Assembly: GCA_005789375.1 (NCBI GenBank)
Contig: SXXZ01000208.1
Coordinates: 1-6,798 of the forward strand
From: Verrucomicrobiales bacterium
Lineage (GTDB): Bacteria; Verrucomicrobiota; Verrucomicrobiae; Limisphaerales; UBA9464
Length of the DNA stretch: 6,798 bases
Direction: 5' to 3'
The number at the start of each line of letters is the position of its first letter. The stretch's first letter is position 1. A program made the position numbers and the translations under genes. Below are positions 1 to 6,249 of this stretch, in pieces. The notes beneath the pieces are model-generated. The model had not been told where the DNA came from. It saw only the letters and a list, made by a program, of their open reading frames with translations, and searched no databases.

Positions 1-408
1 GAGCGTTCATTAAGTGCTGGAAAGATTGGACTGGATTGATGGCGAAGGCAAAACGCAAAGAGTCGCACCGCGCGACAGCTCCTCGGGGTCATTGTTGGCC
101 GAGTGAAGTGACTTCGCTCAACGGAGCCACGAGCCATGCGAGACGGGGGCCGAGGAAGGACCCGATACGGAAAGGAGATGAGCCACACTGCAGAACGGGA
201 GATCCGCAGGCAGCGGGAAGGGGATGGCGGAAAGCCGATCCGGGAGGTGTATTAAAAGAAAGAATATTTCCGAAGCCGCGGATCACCGGTGAGGCAGGTA
301 ATTCGGGCTTCAAGAAACGCGGACTCTACTTTTCCACTTTGAATCCGAGTCCCTTGCGCACCGGAAATGGATCGGCGACTATTGGTATTCAGCGTTCAAA
401 ATAATCTC
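1..408. other. Unassigned region before the exported protein gene
   Basis: I find no convincing gene here. One + frame stays open from the left edge to 404, but its codon use (AGA, AGG, ATA, GGA, little third-position preference) is unlike the real genes of the window, and it resembles no family I know. The DNA is purine-rich and has some folding potential: GAGTGAAG (101-108) pairs with CTTCGCTC (112-119) with one G-T pair, and GCTCC (78-82) with GGAGC (123-127) encloses it. A short AT-rich stretch lies at about 250-270. It could be a 5' leader, an uncharacterised structured RNA or the decayed remains of a gene. I do not recognise tRNA, tmRNA, RNase P, SRP or 6S RNA. Confidence 0.4.
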
Positions 409-942
409 GTGAAAACCCGTTCCGCCCTGAGCTGTCTGATGATGTCAGCCTTCGTTTTAGCGCTGTCTGTCCACGCCGCCGACACGTCGTTCAAGCCGCC
501 AGGAGCCAAGACTTCCAAGCCGGATTTACTGGGGCAGAAACGCACTGAGCTGCAGGATTCCCGCGGACAAAAGGTGGGCGAAGCCAGCACGACCAAGCCA
601 AATCTCTTGGGCAATACGCACACGACGGTCCGCGATTCCTCGGGCCAGATTCTGGGTGAAGCCCTCGCCCGTAAGCCGAATCTCCTGGGGCAGTCCAAGA
701 CCACCTTCAAGGACGTTCGCGGCGCGACAATCAGCGAGGGAGTAACCACTAAGCCCAATTTACTGAGGGAAACCAAGACCCGCTTCAAGGATCCCAGCGG
801 CCGCACTTTGGGTGAAGTGATGACCACCAAGCCCAATTTGCTGGGTGAAACTCGCACTTTAACCCAAGGCGGTACGACCTGGAGTCCGGGGACAACCTCC
901 GGCAAATCCACTACAACGTTGCCTTCCACCAATAAGCGGTGA
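409..942 (+). CDS. Small exported protein made of 26-residue repeats, function unknown
   Basis: I do not recognise the function. From the GTG at 409 the protein has 177 residues and opens with a typical signal peptide: basic n-region (K2, R4), hydrophobic core at about 6-20, and a likely signal peptidase I site after V-H-A (residue 23). An in-frame ATG at 367 would add 14 residues (MDRRLLVFSVQNNL) and also leaves a usable signal. I prefer 409 because it gives a standard n-region, but neither start has a clear Shine-Dalgarno sequence. The mature part is four full repeats and one partial of a 26-residue unit, starting at K37, K63, K89, K115 and K141, with the pattern KPNLLGxTxTxxxDxxGxxxGExxTT. 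The tail is rich in Thr, Ser and Gly. The D..G...G spacing recalls the short beta-hairpin 'TTxRDxxGRxxG' repeats of many bacterial secreted proteins. No catalytic residues are seen. It points into the rpmI leader with no terminator between. Confidence 0.7.
   Translation: MKTRSALSCLMMSAFVLALSVHAADTSFKPPGAKTSKPDLLGQKRTELQDSRGQKVGEASTTKPNLLGNTHTTVRDSSGQILGEALARKPNLLGQSKTTFKDVRGATISEGVTTKPNLLRETKTRFKDPSGRTLGEVMTTKPNLLGETRTLTQGGTTWSPGTTSGKSTTTLPSTNKR
517..861 (+). repeat. 78-bp in-frame tandem repeats within the exported protein gene
   Basis: Four complete 78-bp units begin at 517, 595, 673 and 751, and a fifth partial unit begins at 829. The lysine codon opening each KPNLLG or KPDLLG block marks the period exactly. 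KPNLLG and the GE turn are best kept, while the middle varies (LQDSRG, VRDSSG, FKDVRG, FKDPSG). The DNA copies are well diverged, so this is an old duplication kept for its protein sequence and not a recent slippage event. Confidence 0.85.
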
Positions 943-1049
943 ATATACACCCCTGCTTGGCTGCGCTCGGGTTGTCTAAAAGCAACGGGGCGAATGCGGA
1001 GAAAAGCTAAGCAAATCAGCTCTTGCCTTCAGGATGGTCAAAATACCAC

Positions 1050-1077
1050 TTGATCCGAGGGCTATTATTCGTAATGT
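1050..1077 (+). promoter_or_regulatory. Possible promoter of rpmI-rplT
   Basis: The -35-like TTGATC (4 of 6 matches to TTGACA) and the -10-like TAATGT (4 of 6 to TATAAT) are separated by 16 bp and lie about 36 bp before the rpmI start. It is the best candidate by eye in the leader, but matches of this quality also occur by chance. Confidence 0.2.
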
Positions 1078-1098
1078 CTCCGGTCTTTCGTCCTATCG

Positions 1099-1104
1099 AA
1101 AAGG
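1099..1104 (+). promoter_or_regulatory. Ribosome binding site of rpmI
   Basis: AAAAGG lies 9 nt before the ATG at 1114 and fits the anti-Shine-Dalgarno end of 16S rRNA moderately well. It fixes the rpmI start. It is noteworthy because the next three genes show no comparable site. Confidence 0.55.
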
Positions 1105-1113
1105 TCCAGTTTT

Positions 1114-1323
1114 ATGCGTCGTCCGAAGGGAATCAAAACCAAGAAGTCCGTCTCTAAGCGGTTCAAAATCACCGCGAGCGGCAAGGTGCTCACTCAGCAC
1201 GCCGGAAAGCGCCACCTGCTCTCCAGCAAGAACGCCAACCGGCGGCGTCGTCTGGGAACTGCGAAGCTTGTGCACAAGACCGACGTGTACAAGATCAAGG
1301 CATGTCTGCCGTTCTCTCACTGA
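1114..1323 (+). CDS. rpmI: Large ribosomal subunit protein bL35
   Basis: This gene encodes bL35, a small basic protein of the 50S subunit that packs against 23S rRNA. The 69 residues match the family over nearly the whole length: KTKKSVSKRFKIT (8-20), the ASGKV turn (21-25), the signature HAGKRHLL (29-36), a run of arginines at 43-46, and a family-like C-terminus ending in LPFSH. Usual length is about 64-66 residues; the extra residues are the N-terminal MRRPKG. The start is supported by AAAAGG 9 nt upstream. rplT follows after 29 bp in the same direction, the usual pairing. An overlapping + frame at 1034-1366 and a - frame are shadows. Confidence 0.95.
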   Translation: MRRPKGIKTKKSVSKRFKITASGKVLTQHAGKRHLLSSKNANRRRRLGTAKLVHKTDVYKIKACLPFSH

Positions 1324-1352
1324 ACACCCCAACTTTTTAACCGCCTACCTCC

Positions 1353-1760
1353 ATGCGCGTCACTAACGCTCCCGCTTCCCGCAAACGTCGTAAAAGGATG
1401 CTCAAGCTGGCGAAAGGCTTTCGCCTACGCCGCAGCAGCCATTACCGGTACGCCAGCGATGCCGTCGATCACGGCATGCAGTATTCGTACCGCGATCGCA
1501 AGACCAAGAAGCGGACCTTCCGCTACCTCTGGCAGATCCGTATCAATGCTGCTGCCCGTGCGGCCGGCCTGACCTACAGCCGCTTCATGGAAGGCCTCAA
1601 GGCCGCCGGATGCTCCCTCGACCGTAAGGTTCTGGCTGACCTCGCCGCCACCGACGCGAGCGCTTTCCTTAAGCTCGTCGAAGTGGCCCAGGCCGCCCTC
1701 AAGACCAAGCCCGGTGCGACGATTCAGGCCAGTGCGGCGATCAATACCGTCGCTGCTTGA
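1353..1760 (+). CDS. rplT: Large ribosomal subunit protein bL20
   Basis: This gene encodes bL20, an early-assembly 23S rRNA-binding protein of the 50S subunit. In several bacteria it also represses its own operon by binding the leader mRNA. The protein has 135 residues. Family blocks seen are the basic N-terminal helix RKRRKRMLKLAKGF (10-23), the QYSYRDRKTKKRTFRYLW block (43-60), RINAAAR (63-69), GLTYSRFMEGLKAAG (72-86) and LDRKVLADLA (89-98). Standard bL20 ends near residue 118; here an extra 17-residue Ala/Thr-rich tail follows. The ATG at 1353 is chosen because the family match begins there. Upstream is only the pyrimidine-rich cctacctcc, with no Shine-Dalgarno sequence, so translation may depend on coupling to rpmI or on S1-type initiation. 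A strong terminator lies 48 bp after the stop. Confidence 0.95.
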   Translation: MRVTNAPASRKRRKRMLKLAKGFRLRRSSHYRYASDAVDHGMQYSYRDRKTKKRTFRYLWQIRINAAARAAGLTYSRFMEGLKAAGCSLDRKVLADLAATDASAFLKLVEVAQAALKTKPGATIQASAAINTVAA

Positions 1761-1808
1761 GCATCCGCTCTGCGTAACCAGAGATCCATTCCACTGGAAA
1801 TCCCAAGG

Positions 1809-1845
1809 CGGGCGCCCTTTTGACAAAGGTCGCCCGTTTTTCTTT
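1809..1845 (+). terminator. Intrinsic terminator after rplT
   Basis: CGGGCG (1809-1814) pairs with CGCCCG (1831-1836), then one C-T mismatch, then CCTTT (1816-1820) with AAAGG (1825-1829) around a TGAC loop. TTTTTCTTT (1837-1845) follows directly. This is a GC-rich 11-bp stem with a U tract, a textbook Rho-independent terminator. It separates the ribosomal pair from pheST and could also act as an attenuator for readthrough into pheS. Confidence 0.88.
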
Positions 1846-1867
1846 CATCGGCTTTTGTTTGGCAACT

Positions 1868-1902
1868 TCCCAGGGCACTCCTAGCCAATGGATCCCTTGG
1901 GA
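1868..1902 (+). other. Possible stem-loop in the pheS leader
   Basis: TCCCAGGG (1868-1875) can pair with CCCTTGGGA (1894-1902), leaving one base bulged, about 44 nt before the pheS start. No U tract follows, so it is not a terminator. I see no Phe-rich leader peptide and no T-box signature (no TGGNACCGCG antiterminator block), so a classical phe attenuator is not supported. Confidence 0.3.
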
Positions 1903-1945
1903 ATCCCACCCCTAGCAGACAAGCTCCCCAGACCGTCCTCCTGCC

Positions 1946-2950
1946 ATGTCCCTGCAAGAACGCCTTCCCGCCATCCTCGCCGCCGCGCAGCAAGAACTTC
2001 GGGCCGCGCCAGATCTCTCTGCCTTGGATCGGGCCAAGGGCCGCTTCCTCGGTGCCGACGGTGCATTCACGGCCCTGATGAAGGAATTGGGTTCGCTGCC
2101 CAAGGAAGAGCGCCCACTAGCGGGCAAGGCAATCAACGCCGCCAAGCAGGAGTTGGAGGCCGTGTTGACCGAGGTGCGCGGTGTTTTGGAACTCAAGGCG
2201 GCACTGCCTAAAGAACCCGCTGATTTTACTCTTCCCGGACGCCGTCGTCCCTTGGGGCGACTCCATCCCTTGACTCAAGTCACGGACTCCATCGTTCGCG
2301 CCTTCCGCAAGCTGGGCTTCGCTGTGGCAGAGGGTCCCGAGATCGAGGATGAGGTCCATTGTTTCGACGCGCTCAACACGCCGAAGGATCATCCCGCACG
2401 CGACGCTCAGGATACTTTCTTCCTGGATACGGCCGATCGTCCGTTGCTGCGCACCCACACCAGCTCCGTGCAAATCCGGGTCATGGAGAAGACCCCGCCG
2501 CCCATTCGCATCGTCGTGCCGGGCCGTGTCTTCCGTCGCGACAGTGCCGATGCCACGCACAATCCGACCTTCCACCAGATCGAGGGCCTTTACGTGGACC
2601 GCAATGTCACGGTGAGCGACCTCAAGGGCACCGTCGAGGCGGTGTTCAAGGAGGTGCTGGGCAATGACGTGAAACTGCGCTTCCGCCCACACTACTTCAG
2701 CTACACCGAGCCGAGTTTGGAGATCGATTTCACCAATGCCCTCGTCCGCAAGTTGGGCAAGGAGTGGTTGGAGATCGCCGGTTGCGGCATGGTGCATCCG
2801 CAAGTGTTCGAGAACGTAGGGTACGACCCCGAGGTGTGGAGCGGTTGGGCCTTCGGCTTCGGCATCGAGCGCATCGCCATGCTGTGCTACGGCATCACCG
2901 ATATCCGCCTTCTGTACGAAAACGACATCCGTTTCCTAAAGCAGTTCTGA
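1946..2950 (+). CDS. pheS: Phenylalanine--tRNA ligase alpha subunit
   Basis: This is the catalytic alpha chain of the cytoplasmic (alpha-beta)2 enzyme that charges tRNA-Phe. Its 334 residues compare with 327 in E. coli. Residues 1-90 form the N-terminal helical (coiled-coil) arm that contacts tRNA. The class II core runs from 107: HPLT opens motif 1, GPEIEDEVHCFDALN is at 130-144, RTHTS at 169-173, motif 2 RVFRRDSADATHNPTFHQIEG is at 194-214, and motif 3 GFGIERIAM is at 304-312. The C-terminus ENDIRFLKQF is near-identical to the family. Ala302 in SGWAFG corresponds to Ala294 of E. coli in the amino-acid pocket, so wild-type specificity is expected. The ATG at 1946 gives a family-like start but has no Shine-Dalgarno site, only cctcctgcc upstream. 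pheT follows after 46 bp, suggesting co-transcription. Confidence 0.97.
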   Translation: MSLQERLPAILAAAQQELRAAPDLSALDRAKGRFLGADGAFTALMKELGSLPKEERPLAGKAINAAKQELEAVLTEVRGVLELKAALPKEPADFTLPGRRRPLGRLHPLTQVTDSIVRAFRKLGFAVAEGPEIEDEVHCFDALNTPKDHPARDAQDTFFLDTADRPLLRTHTSSVQIRVMEKTPPPIRIVVPGRVFRRDSADATHNPTFHQIEGLYVDRNVTVSDLKGTVEAVFKEVLGNDVKLRFRPHYFSYTEPSLEIDFTNALVRKLGKEWLEIAGCGMVHPQVFENVGYDPEVWSGWAFGFGIERIAMLCYGITDIRLLYENDIRFLKQF

Positions 2951-2996
2951 AGTCTTCATCCAGCCCGAGTCGCCTCCGTCTCTATCTTTTTTGCCC

Positions 2997-5444
2997 ATGA
3001 AAGTGACCCTCAACTGGCTCCGCAATTATGTGGACTTCAACGGGACCCCGGAAGAACTCACCGAGCGTCTCACGCTGTTGGGTCTCGAGGTCGAAGGCGT
3101 TGTGCGCCTGACCGGCCAATTCGACGGCGTGGTTGTGGCCCAAGTCCTCTCCCGCGACAAACATCCGAACGCCGACAAACTCTCCGTCTGTCGAGTCGCC
3201 GATGGTCAGGGCGAACGCCAGATCGTTTGCGGTGCGCAGAACTTCAAGGCGGGAGATAAGATTCCGCTTATTCTTCCTGGAGCCTCGCTGCCCTTGAAGG
3301 CCGGTGACACCCAACCCTTCACCATCAAGGTCGGCAAGATTCGTAGTGTGGAATCGCACGGCATGATGTGTTCCCACGAGGAGTTAGGCATTGATCCGGA
3401 GGCCATCGGTCATCGCCGTGAAGACGGTCTGCTCATTCTGCGCGAGGATGCAACGGTGGGCCAACCGCTGGCCGCCTATCTGGGGCTTTCAGGCAGTGAT
3501 GTGGTGTTCGATCTCGAAGTCACCCCCAACCGTCCGGACCTCAACTCGCTGATCGGTATTGCTCGCGAAATCGCCGCCGTGACGGGCAATCCCCTGCGGC
3601 TGCCTCAGGTAACCTTGCCCGAGACCCAAGGGGCTTCGGCTTCCATACGACTCGAGGCCACAGAGTTGTGCCCGCGCTACACGGCCCGGGTGATTCGTGG
3701 CTTGAAGGTGGGGCCTAGCCCGGCGTGGTTGCGTTCCAATCTCGAGAAGGTGGGGCTGCGCAGCATCAACAACGTGGTCGATATTTCGAACTACGTGATG
3801 TTGGAGACGGGGCAACCGTTGCACACCTTCGATCTTCGACATATCCAGGCCAATGCGGCCGGTCTCCCAGAAGTGGTGATCCGCCGCGCCTCCGACGGTG
3901 AGAAGTTCACGACCCTCGATGGTCGCGAGCACACACTCAACCCAGAGAATTTGCTCATCGCCGATGCCGCGGGCGGCATCGCCTTGGCGGGCATCATGGG
4001 AGGGCTTCATTCGGGTATTCAGGACGATACGACCGATGTGCTCATCGAGTCGGCCTACTTCACTCCGACGGGCATTCGTCGGACCTCGAAGTCGTTGGCG
4101 TTGCGCTCCGATGCGAGCTACCGCTTTGAGCGCGGAGCCGATGTCCAAGCGGCCGAATCGGCCAGCCGTCGTTGCGTTCAACTCTTGTTGGAAGTGGCCG
4201 GCGGCACCGTGTCCGGCGCGGCCGTCGACGCATTCCCGAACCCGCCTCAAGTCAAAGAACTGACGCTGCGACATGATCGCGCACAGGTCGTTCTGGGCGT
4301 GGAGATTCCTTCCGAGACCCAAGCACAATTTTTTAGCGGGCTCGGCCTCGAAGAGGTGGGGCAGGGCATTCGCAGCGGATCGGCGACCTCCGTGTGGCGC
4401 GTGCCCTCGTGGCGCGTGGATCTCAAGCGCGAGGTGGATTTGGTCGAAGAAGTAGCCCGGCTTTTCGGGGTTGACCGTATTCCGTCCACAACGCCCCGGG
4501 GCGCAGTGGGAGCGCATCCCTTCGATGCCACCTACGACCGTTTTGCTGAGGTTCGGCGCATCCTAACAGGTCTGGGTCTCGACGAGGCTCAAGGTCAGAC
4601 GCTCATTTCCGACACGGCCGCGCGGTGGGTCTCTCCGGAGGTGGTCCTCTTGGCCAACCCCCTCAGCAGCGACATGAATGCCTTGCGGCCCTCGTTGCTG
4701 CCAGGGCTTCTGGATTCGCTCAATCACAACCTCAGCCGTCGCAATGGCGATGTGCAGTTGTTCGAAATGGGCCGAGTTTTCAGCCTGCAGAACGGGGTGG
4801 CCCGTGAAGGGTGGCGCGTGGCCATTGCACTGACCGGTGCCCGAGATCCCCGCTTCTGGTCCGGAGCCGACCGCGACGCCAAGGCCGATGTCTTCGACCT
4901 CAAAGGATTGCTGGAAGAACTCATCGAACGGCTCGGTCTCCGCGGCGTGGTGTATGCGCGTCGCCCGGAGAGCACCGCCCTGATGTTGGAATCGGCCACG
5001 GTGACCCTCGGGGGCAAACTGCCCTTGGGACAATTGGGGCAACTGCTGCCGACCTTGGCCAAACGGTACGACCTGCGGGATGCGGTGCTGTTGGCAGAAC
5101 TCGACCTCGATATCCTTCTGGCCCGTGGAAATTCAGCCCGGAGCTTCAAGACCTTGGCCGCGTTCCCTTCGATCCAGCGCGATGTGGCTATGATCGTGCC
5201 CGAAGCGATCACTCACGAGGCAGTCCTCTCGGCGGTCAAGCAAGCCAAGCCGAACAACCTTGAGGTGGTGGAACTCTTCGACGTTTTCCGTGGCAAGCAC
5301 GTGCCCGAGGGACACAAGAGCCTGGCTTATTCATTCACCTATCGGGCGGCCGACCGCACCTTGAAGGACGAAGAAGTCCAAGCCGCCCACGACCGCCTCG
5401 TCGGCGTGTTCCAATCGGCCCTCGGCGCCACCCTGCGCGCCTGA
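2997..5444 (+). CDS. pheT: Phenylalanine--tRNA ligase beta subunit
   Basis: This is the 815-residue beta chain of phenylalanyl-tRNA synthetase, which binds tRNA and removes misacylated Tyr-tRNA-Phe. Domains in order: B1 start MKVTLNWLRNYV; OB-fold tRNA-binding domain at about 42-155 with HPNADKL (56-62); B3/B4 editing domain at about 215-390 with H276 in LHTFD (E. coli His261 by position), GIMGG (332-336) and E351 in LIESAYF (E. coli Glu334), so editing looks intact; B5 at about 420-495; class II-like pseudo-catalytic core at about 500-700; and the C-terminal FDX-ACB anticodon-binding domain from about 720 (FPSIQRDVAMIVPE at 723). Length is normal (about 795-820). I start at the ATG at 2997. 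A TTG six bases upstream is in frame but MKVTLNWL is the family start. No Shine-Dalgarno sequence is seen, only a pyrimidine stretch ending in ttttttgccc. No terminator follows. Confidence 0.97.
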   Translation: MKVTLNWLRNYVDFNGTPEELTERLTLLGLEVEGVVRLTGQFDGVVVAQVLSRDKHPNADKLSVCRVADGQGERQIVCGAQNFKAGDKIPLILPGASLPLKAGDTQPFTIKVGKIRSVESHGMMCSHEELGIDPEAIGHRREDGLLILREDATVGQPLAAYLGLSGSDVVFDLEVTPNRPDLNSLIGIAREIAAVTGNPLRLPQVTLPETQGASASIRLEATELCPRYTARVIRGLKVGPSPAWLRSNLEKVGLRSINNVVDISNYVMLETGQPLHTFDLRHIQANAAGLPEVVIRRASDGEKFTTLDGREHTLNPENLLIADAAGGIALAGIMGGLHSGIQDDTTDVLIESAYFTPTGIRRTSKSLALRSDASYRFERGADVQAAESASRRCVQLLLEVAGGTVSGAAVDAFPNPPQVKELTLRHDRAQVVLGVEIPSETQAQFFSGLGLEEVGQGIRSGSATSVWRVPSWRVDLKREVDLVEEVARLFGVDRIPSTTPRGAVGAHPFDATYDRFAEVRRILTGLGLDEAQGQTLISDTAARWVSPEVVLLANPLSSDMNALRPSLLPGLLDSLNHNLSRRNGDVQLFEMGRVFSLQNGVAREGWRVAIALTGARDPRFWSGADRDAKADVFDLKGLLEELIERLGLRGVVYARRPESTALMLESATVTLGGKLPLGQLGQLLPTLAKRYDLRDAVLLAELDLDILLARGNSARSFKTLAAFPSIQRDVAMIVPEAITHEAVLSAVKQAKPNNLEVVELFDVFRGKHVPEGHKSLAYSFTYRAADRTLKDEEVQAAHDRLVGVFQSALGATLRA

Positions 5445-5523
5445 GCGGGATAGGATCGGTCGTACTGGCTGCGCCCAATTGGCAGTCATCGGGCCTCTGA
5501 CAGCCCCGCCGTCGGGGGCATGC

Positions 5524-5883
5524 CTACGGCAGTATCATCGGTTCGATATCGCCTCGGGCGATGTCGGCCTCCAGCAGGCTCAGGTGGGAGTCGAGGGCTT
5601 TTCGGAACGCTGGATTGGACAAGCTGACGTTCCGTCCCAATGGGTCGTCCTTTCCGCGATAGAACGGGAGGAAGAGATCTCCACCGTCGAGGACCAGGAG
5701 ATAAACCACGCGTTTGGCTCCGCGGGGCGAGGTGGCATAGGCCTTGAGCAACCTCGTGCCGGCGGGCAGGCCCTTGACGGCGATCGGTACCGCCAGGGCG
5801 GCCCGCGCCGATCGGGCGATGACCGGCAGGTCTTCGGCCGGGATCGAATTGCCGAATTCCCGCCTGCGGATCTGGGCTGACAG
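5524..5883 (-). CDS. Small protein of uncertain start, possibly RelE/HigB-like, or gene remnant
   Basis: The - frame ending at 5524 is coding-like, with strong G/C third positions from about 5880 downward, but no ATG or GTG occurs in it; the first TTG (5751) would cut off a clearly coding-like 44 codons. A CTG at 5883 preceded by GAGG 7 nt upstream gives 119 residues. Otherwise the 5' end is broken or frameshifted (an ATG at 5936 lies in another frame). Visible pattern: an N-terminal helix (SIPAEDLPVIARSARAAL, 13-30), a basic strand pair (RLLKAYATSPRGAKRVVYLLV, about 44-64), a strand LFLPFYRGKDD (70-80) and a C-terminal helix. The helix followed by a basic beta hairpin recalls RelE/HigB mRNA-interferase toxins, but the similarity is weak and no antitoxin gene is seen. 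It converges with pheT, 79 bp apart. Confidence 0.5.
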   Translation of the reverse strand: MSAQIRRREFGNSIPAEDLPVIARSARAALAVPIAVKGLPAGTRLLKAYATSPRGAKRVVYLLVLDGGDLFLPFYRGKDDPLGRNVSLSNPAFRKALDSHLSLLEADIARGDIEPMILP

Positions 5884-5887
5884 CCAA

Positions 5888-5916
5888 GACCCTCACCGCT
5901 TGGACCCTCACCGCTT
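5888..5916 (-). repeat. 14-bp tandem duplication upstream of the minus-strand frame
   Basis: GACCCTCACCGCTT occurs at 5888-5901 and again at 5903-5916, a 15-bp period. Read on the - strand each copy is AAGCGGTGAGGGTC, so each carries a Shine-Dalgarno-like GTGAGG just upstream of the CTG at 5883. The duplication adds exactly five codons in any frame. In the coding frame of the downstream protein it contains TGA stops. Confidence 0.8.
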
Positions 5917-6130
5917 TTTGGCGGCCTTTTAATCATCGATCGGGCCACAGCGTGTCGGTTCCCCGAGGGAATTCTTAACAAGTCTGGTGGGCCCTGGATG
6001 CATTCGGCCTCATCTGGAGGAAGAAAAAAACGCTGGCGTTCATCCGGAAAGAAAACGGATCCGAGGATCTGGCAAAACCGCGGATTTCAAATCGGCAACT
6101 TTCCGCAGATTCCGGAACGTCGCTGAGACC
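5917..6130. other. Intergenic region without a supported gene
   Basis: No gene is supported. The one long + frame here (from 5987) runs on through the repeats, and the two repeat copies are in different frames of it, so it is not a conserved protein. A small hairpin TTCCG (6101-6105) with CGGAA (6113-6117) is present, and the sequence from about 6103 to 6129 (ccgcagattccggaacg and following) looks like a diverged version of the ccgcagacacggac unit of the repeats to the right. A palindrome CGGATCCG lies at 6057-6064. Confidence 0.5.
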
Positions 6131-6249
6131 CCACCTCACCCAAGCACTTCCGAGGTAGGGCGATTTCTCCGAAAGCGCCAGGTCCGCAGACACAGACTAC
6201 CGCAGAAATCGGTCCGCCGCAGACACGGACCGCTCAGAGATCAGTCCCT
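6131..6249. repeat. 119-bp direct repeat, copy 1
   Basis: This copy matches positions 6291-6409 at 116 of 119 bases; the differences are at 6148, 6194 and 6207. The left half starts CCACCTCACCCAAGCAC and has a short inverted pair around cgaggtaggg. The right half is two roughly 30-bp subunits, each ggtccg...cagacacggac...cagagatc, followed by the start of a third (agtccct). The second subunit forms a perfect 7-bp hairpin CGGTCCG (6210-6216) / CGGACCG (6226-6232) with a 9-nt loop. The first subunit's hairpin is weakened here by the A at 6194. Confidence 0.92.

Larger units (their letters stand above)
943..1113 (+). other. Leader of the rpmI-rplT operon
   Basis: This 171-bp gap has no gene. 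In many bacteria the rpmI-rplT mRNA carries a structured leader bound by bL20 for autoregulation. Here one can draw GTTG (973-976) with CAAC (985-988), flanked by CCCC (951-954) and GGGG (988-991), but I cannot match it to a known L20 leader class. A possible sigma70-like promoter is TTGATC (1050-1055), 16 bp, TAATGT (1072-1077), which would put the start of transcription near 1084. It is a weak match. No intrinsic terminator closes the upstream gene. Confidence 0.35.

Noticed and set aside
36..404. 122-residue + strand frame before the exported protein
   Set aside because: Codon use is unlike the window's real genes, with many rare codons and no third-position bias, and the product is a featureless basic sequence with no family resemblance. 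It is open to the left edge, so I cannot exclude a fragment entirely.
396..950. 184-residue - strand frame opposite the exported protein
   Set aside because: It is the antisense shadow of the 78-bp repeats; the + frame has the signal peptide and the sensible repeat.
1846..1945. T-box or Phe leader-peptide attenuator before pheS
   Set aside because: No T-box antiterminator sequence, no specifier loop context and no short Phe-rich frame are visible.
3489..4517. Long - strand frame opposite pheT
   Set aside because: It is antisense to the conserved editing and B5 domains of pheT and is explained by the high GC and codon bias of that gene.
5508..5521. Terminator between pheT and the minus-strand frame
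   Set aside because: GCCCC and GGGGC can pair near 5505-5520, but no T tract follows on either strand.
5479..5880. 133-residue + frame after pheT
   Set aside because: It lies opposite the - strand frame that has the better codon pattern and a more protein-like sequence.
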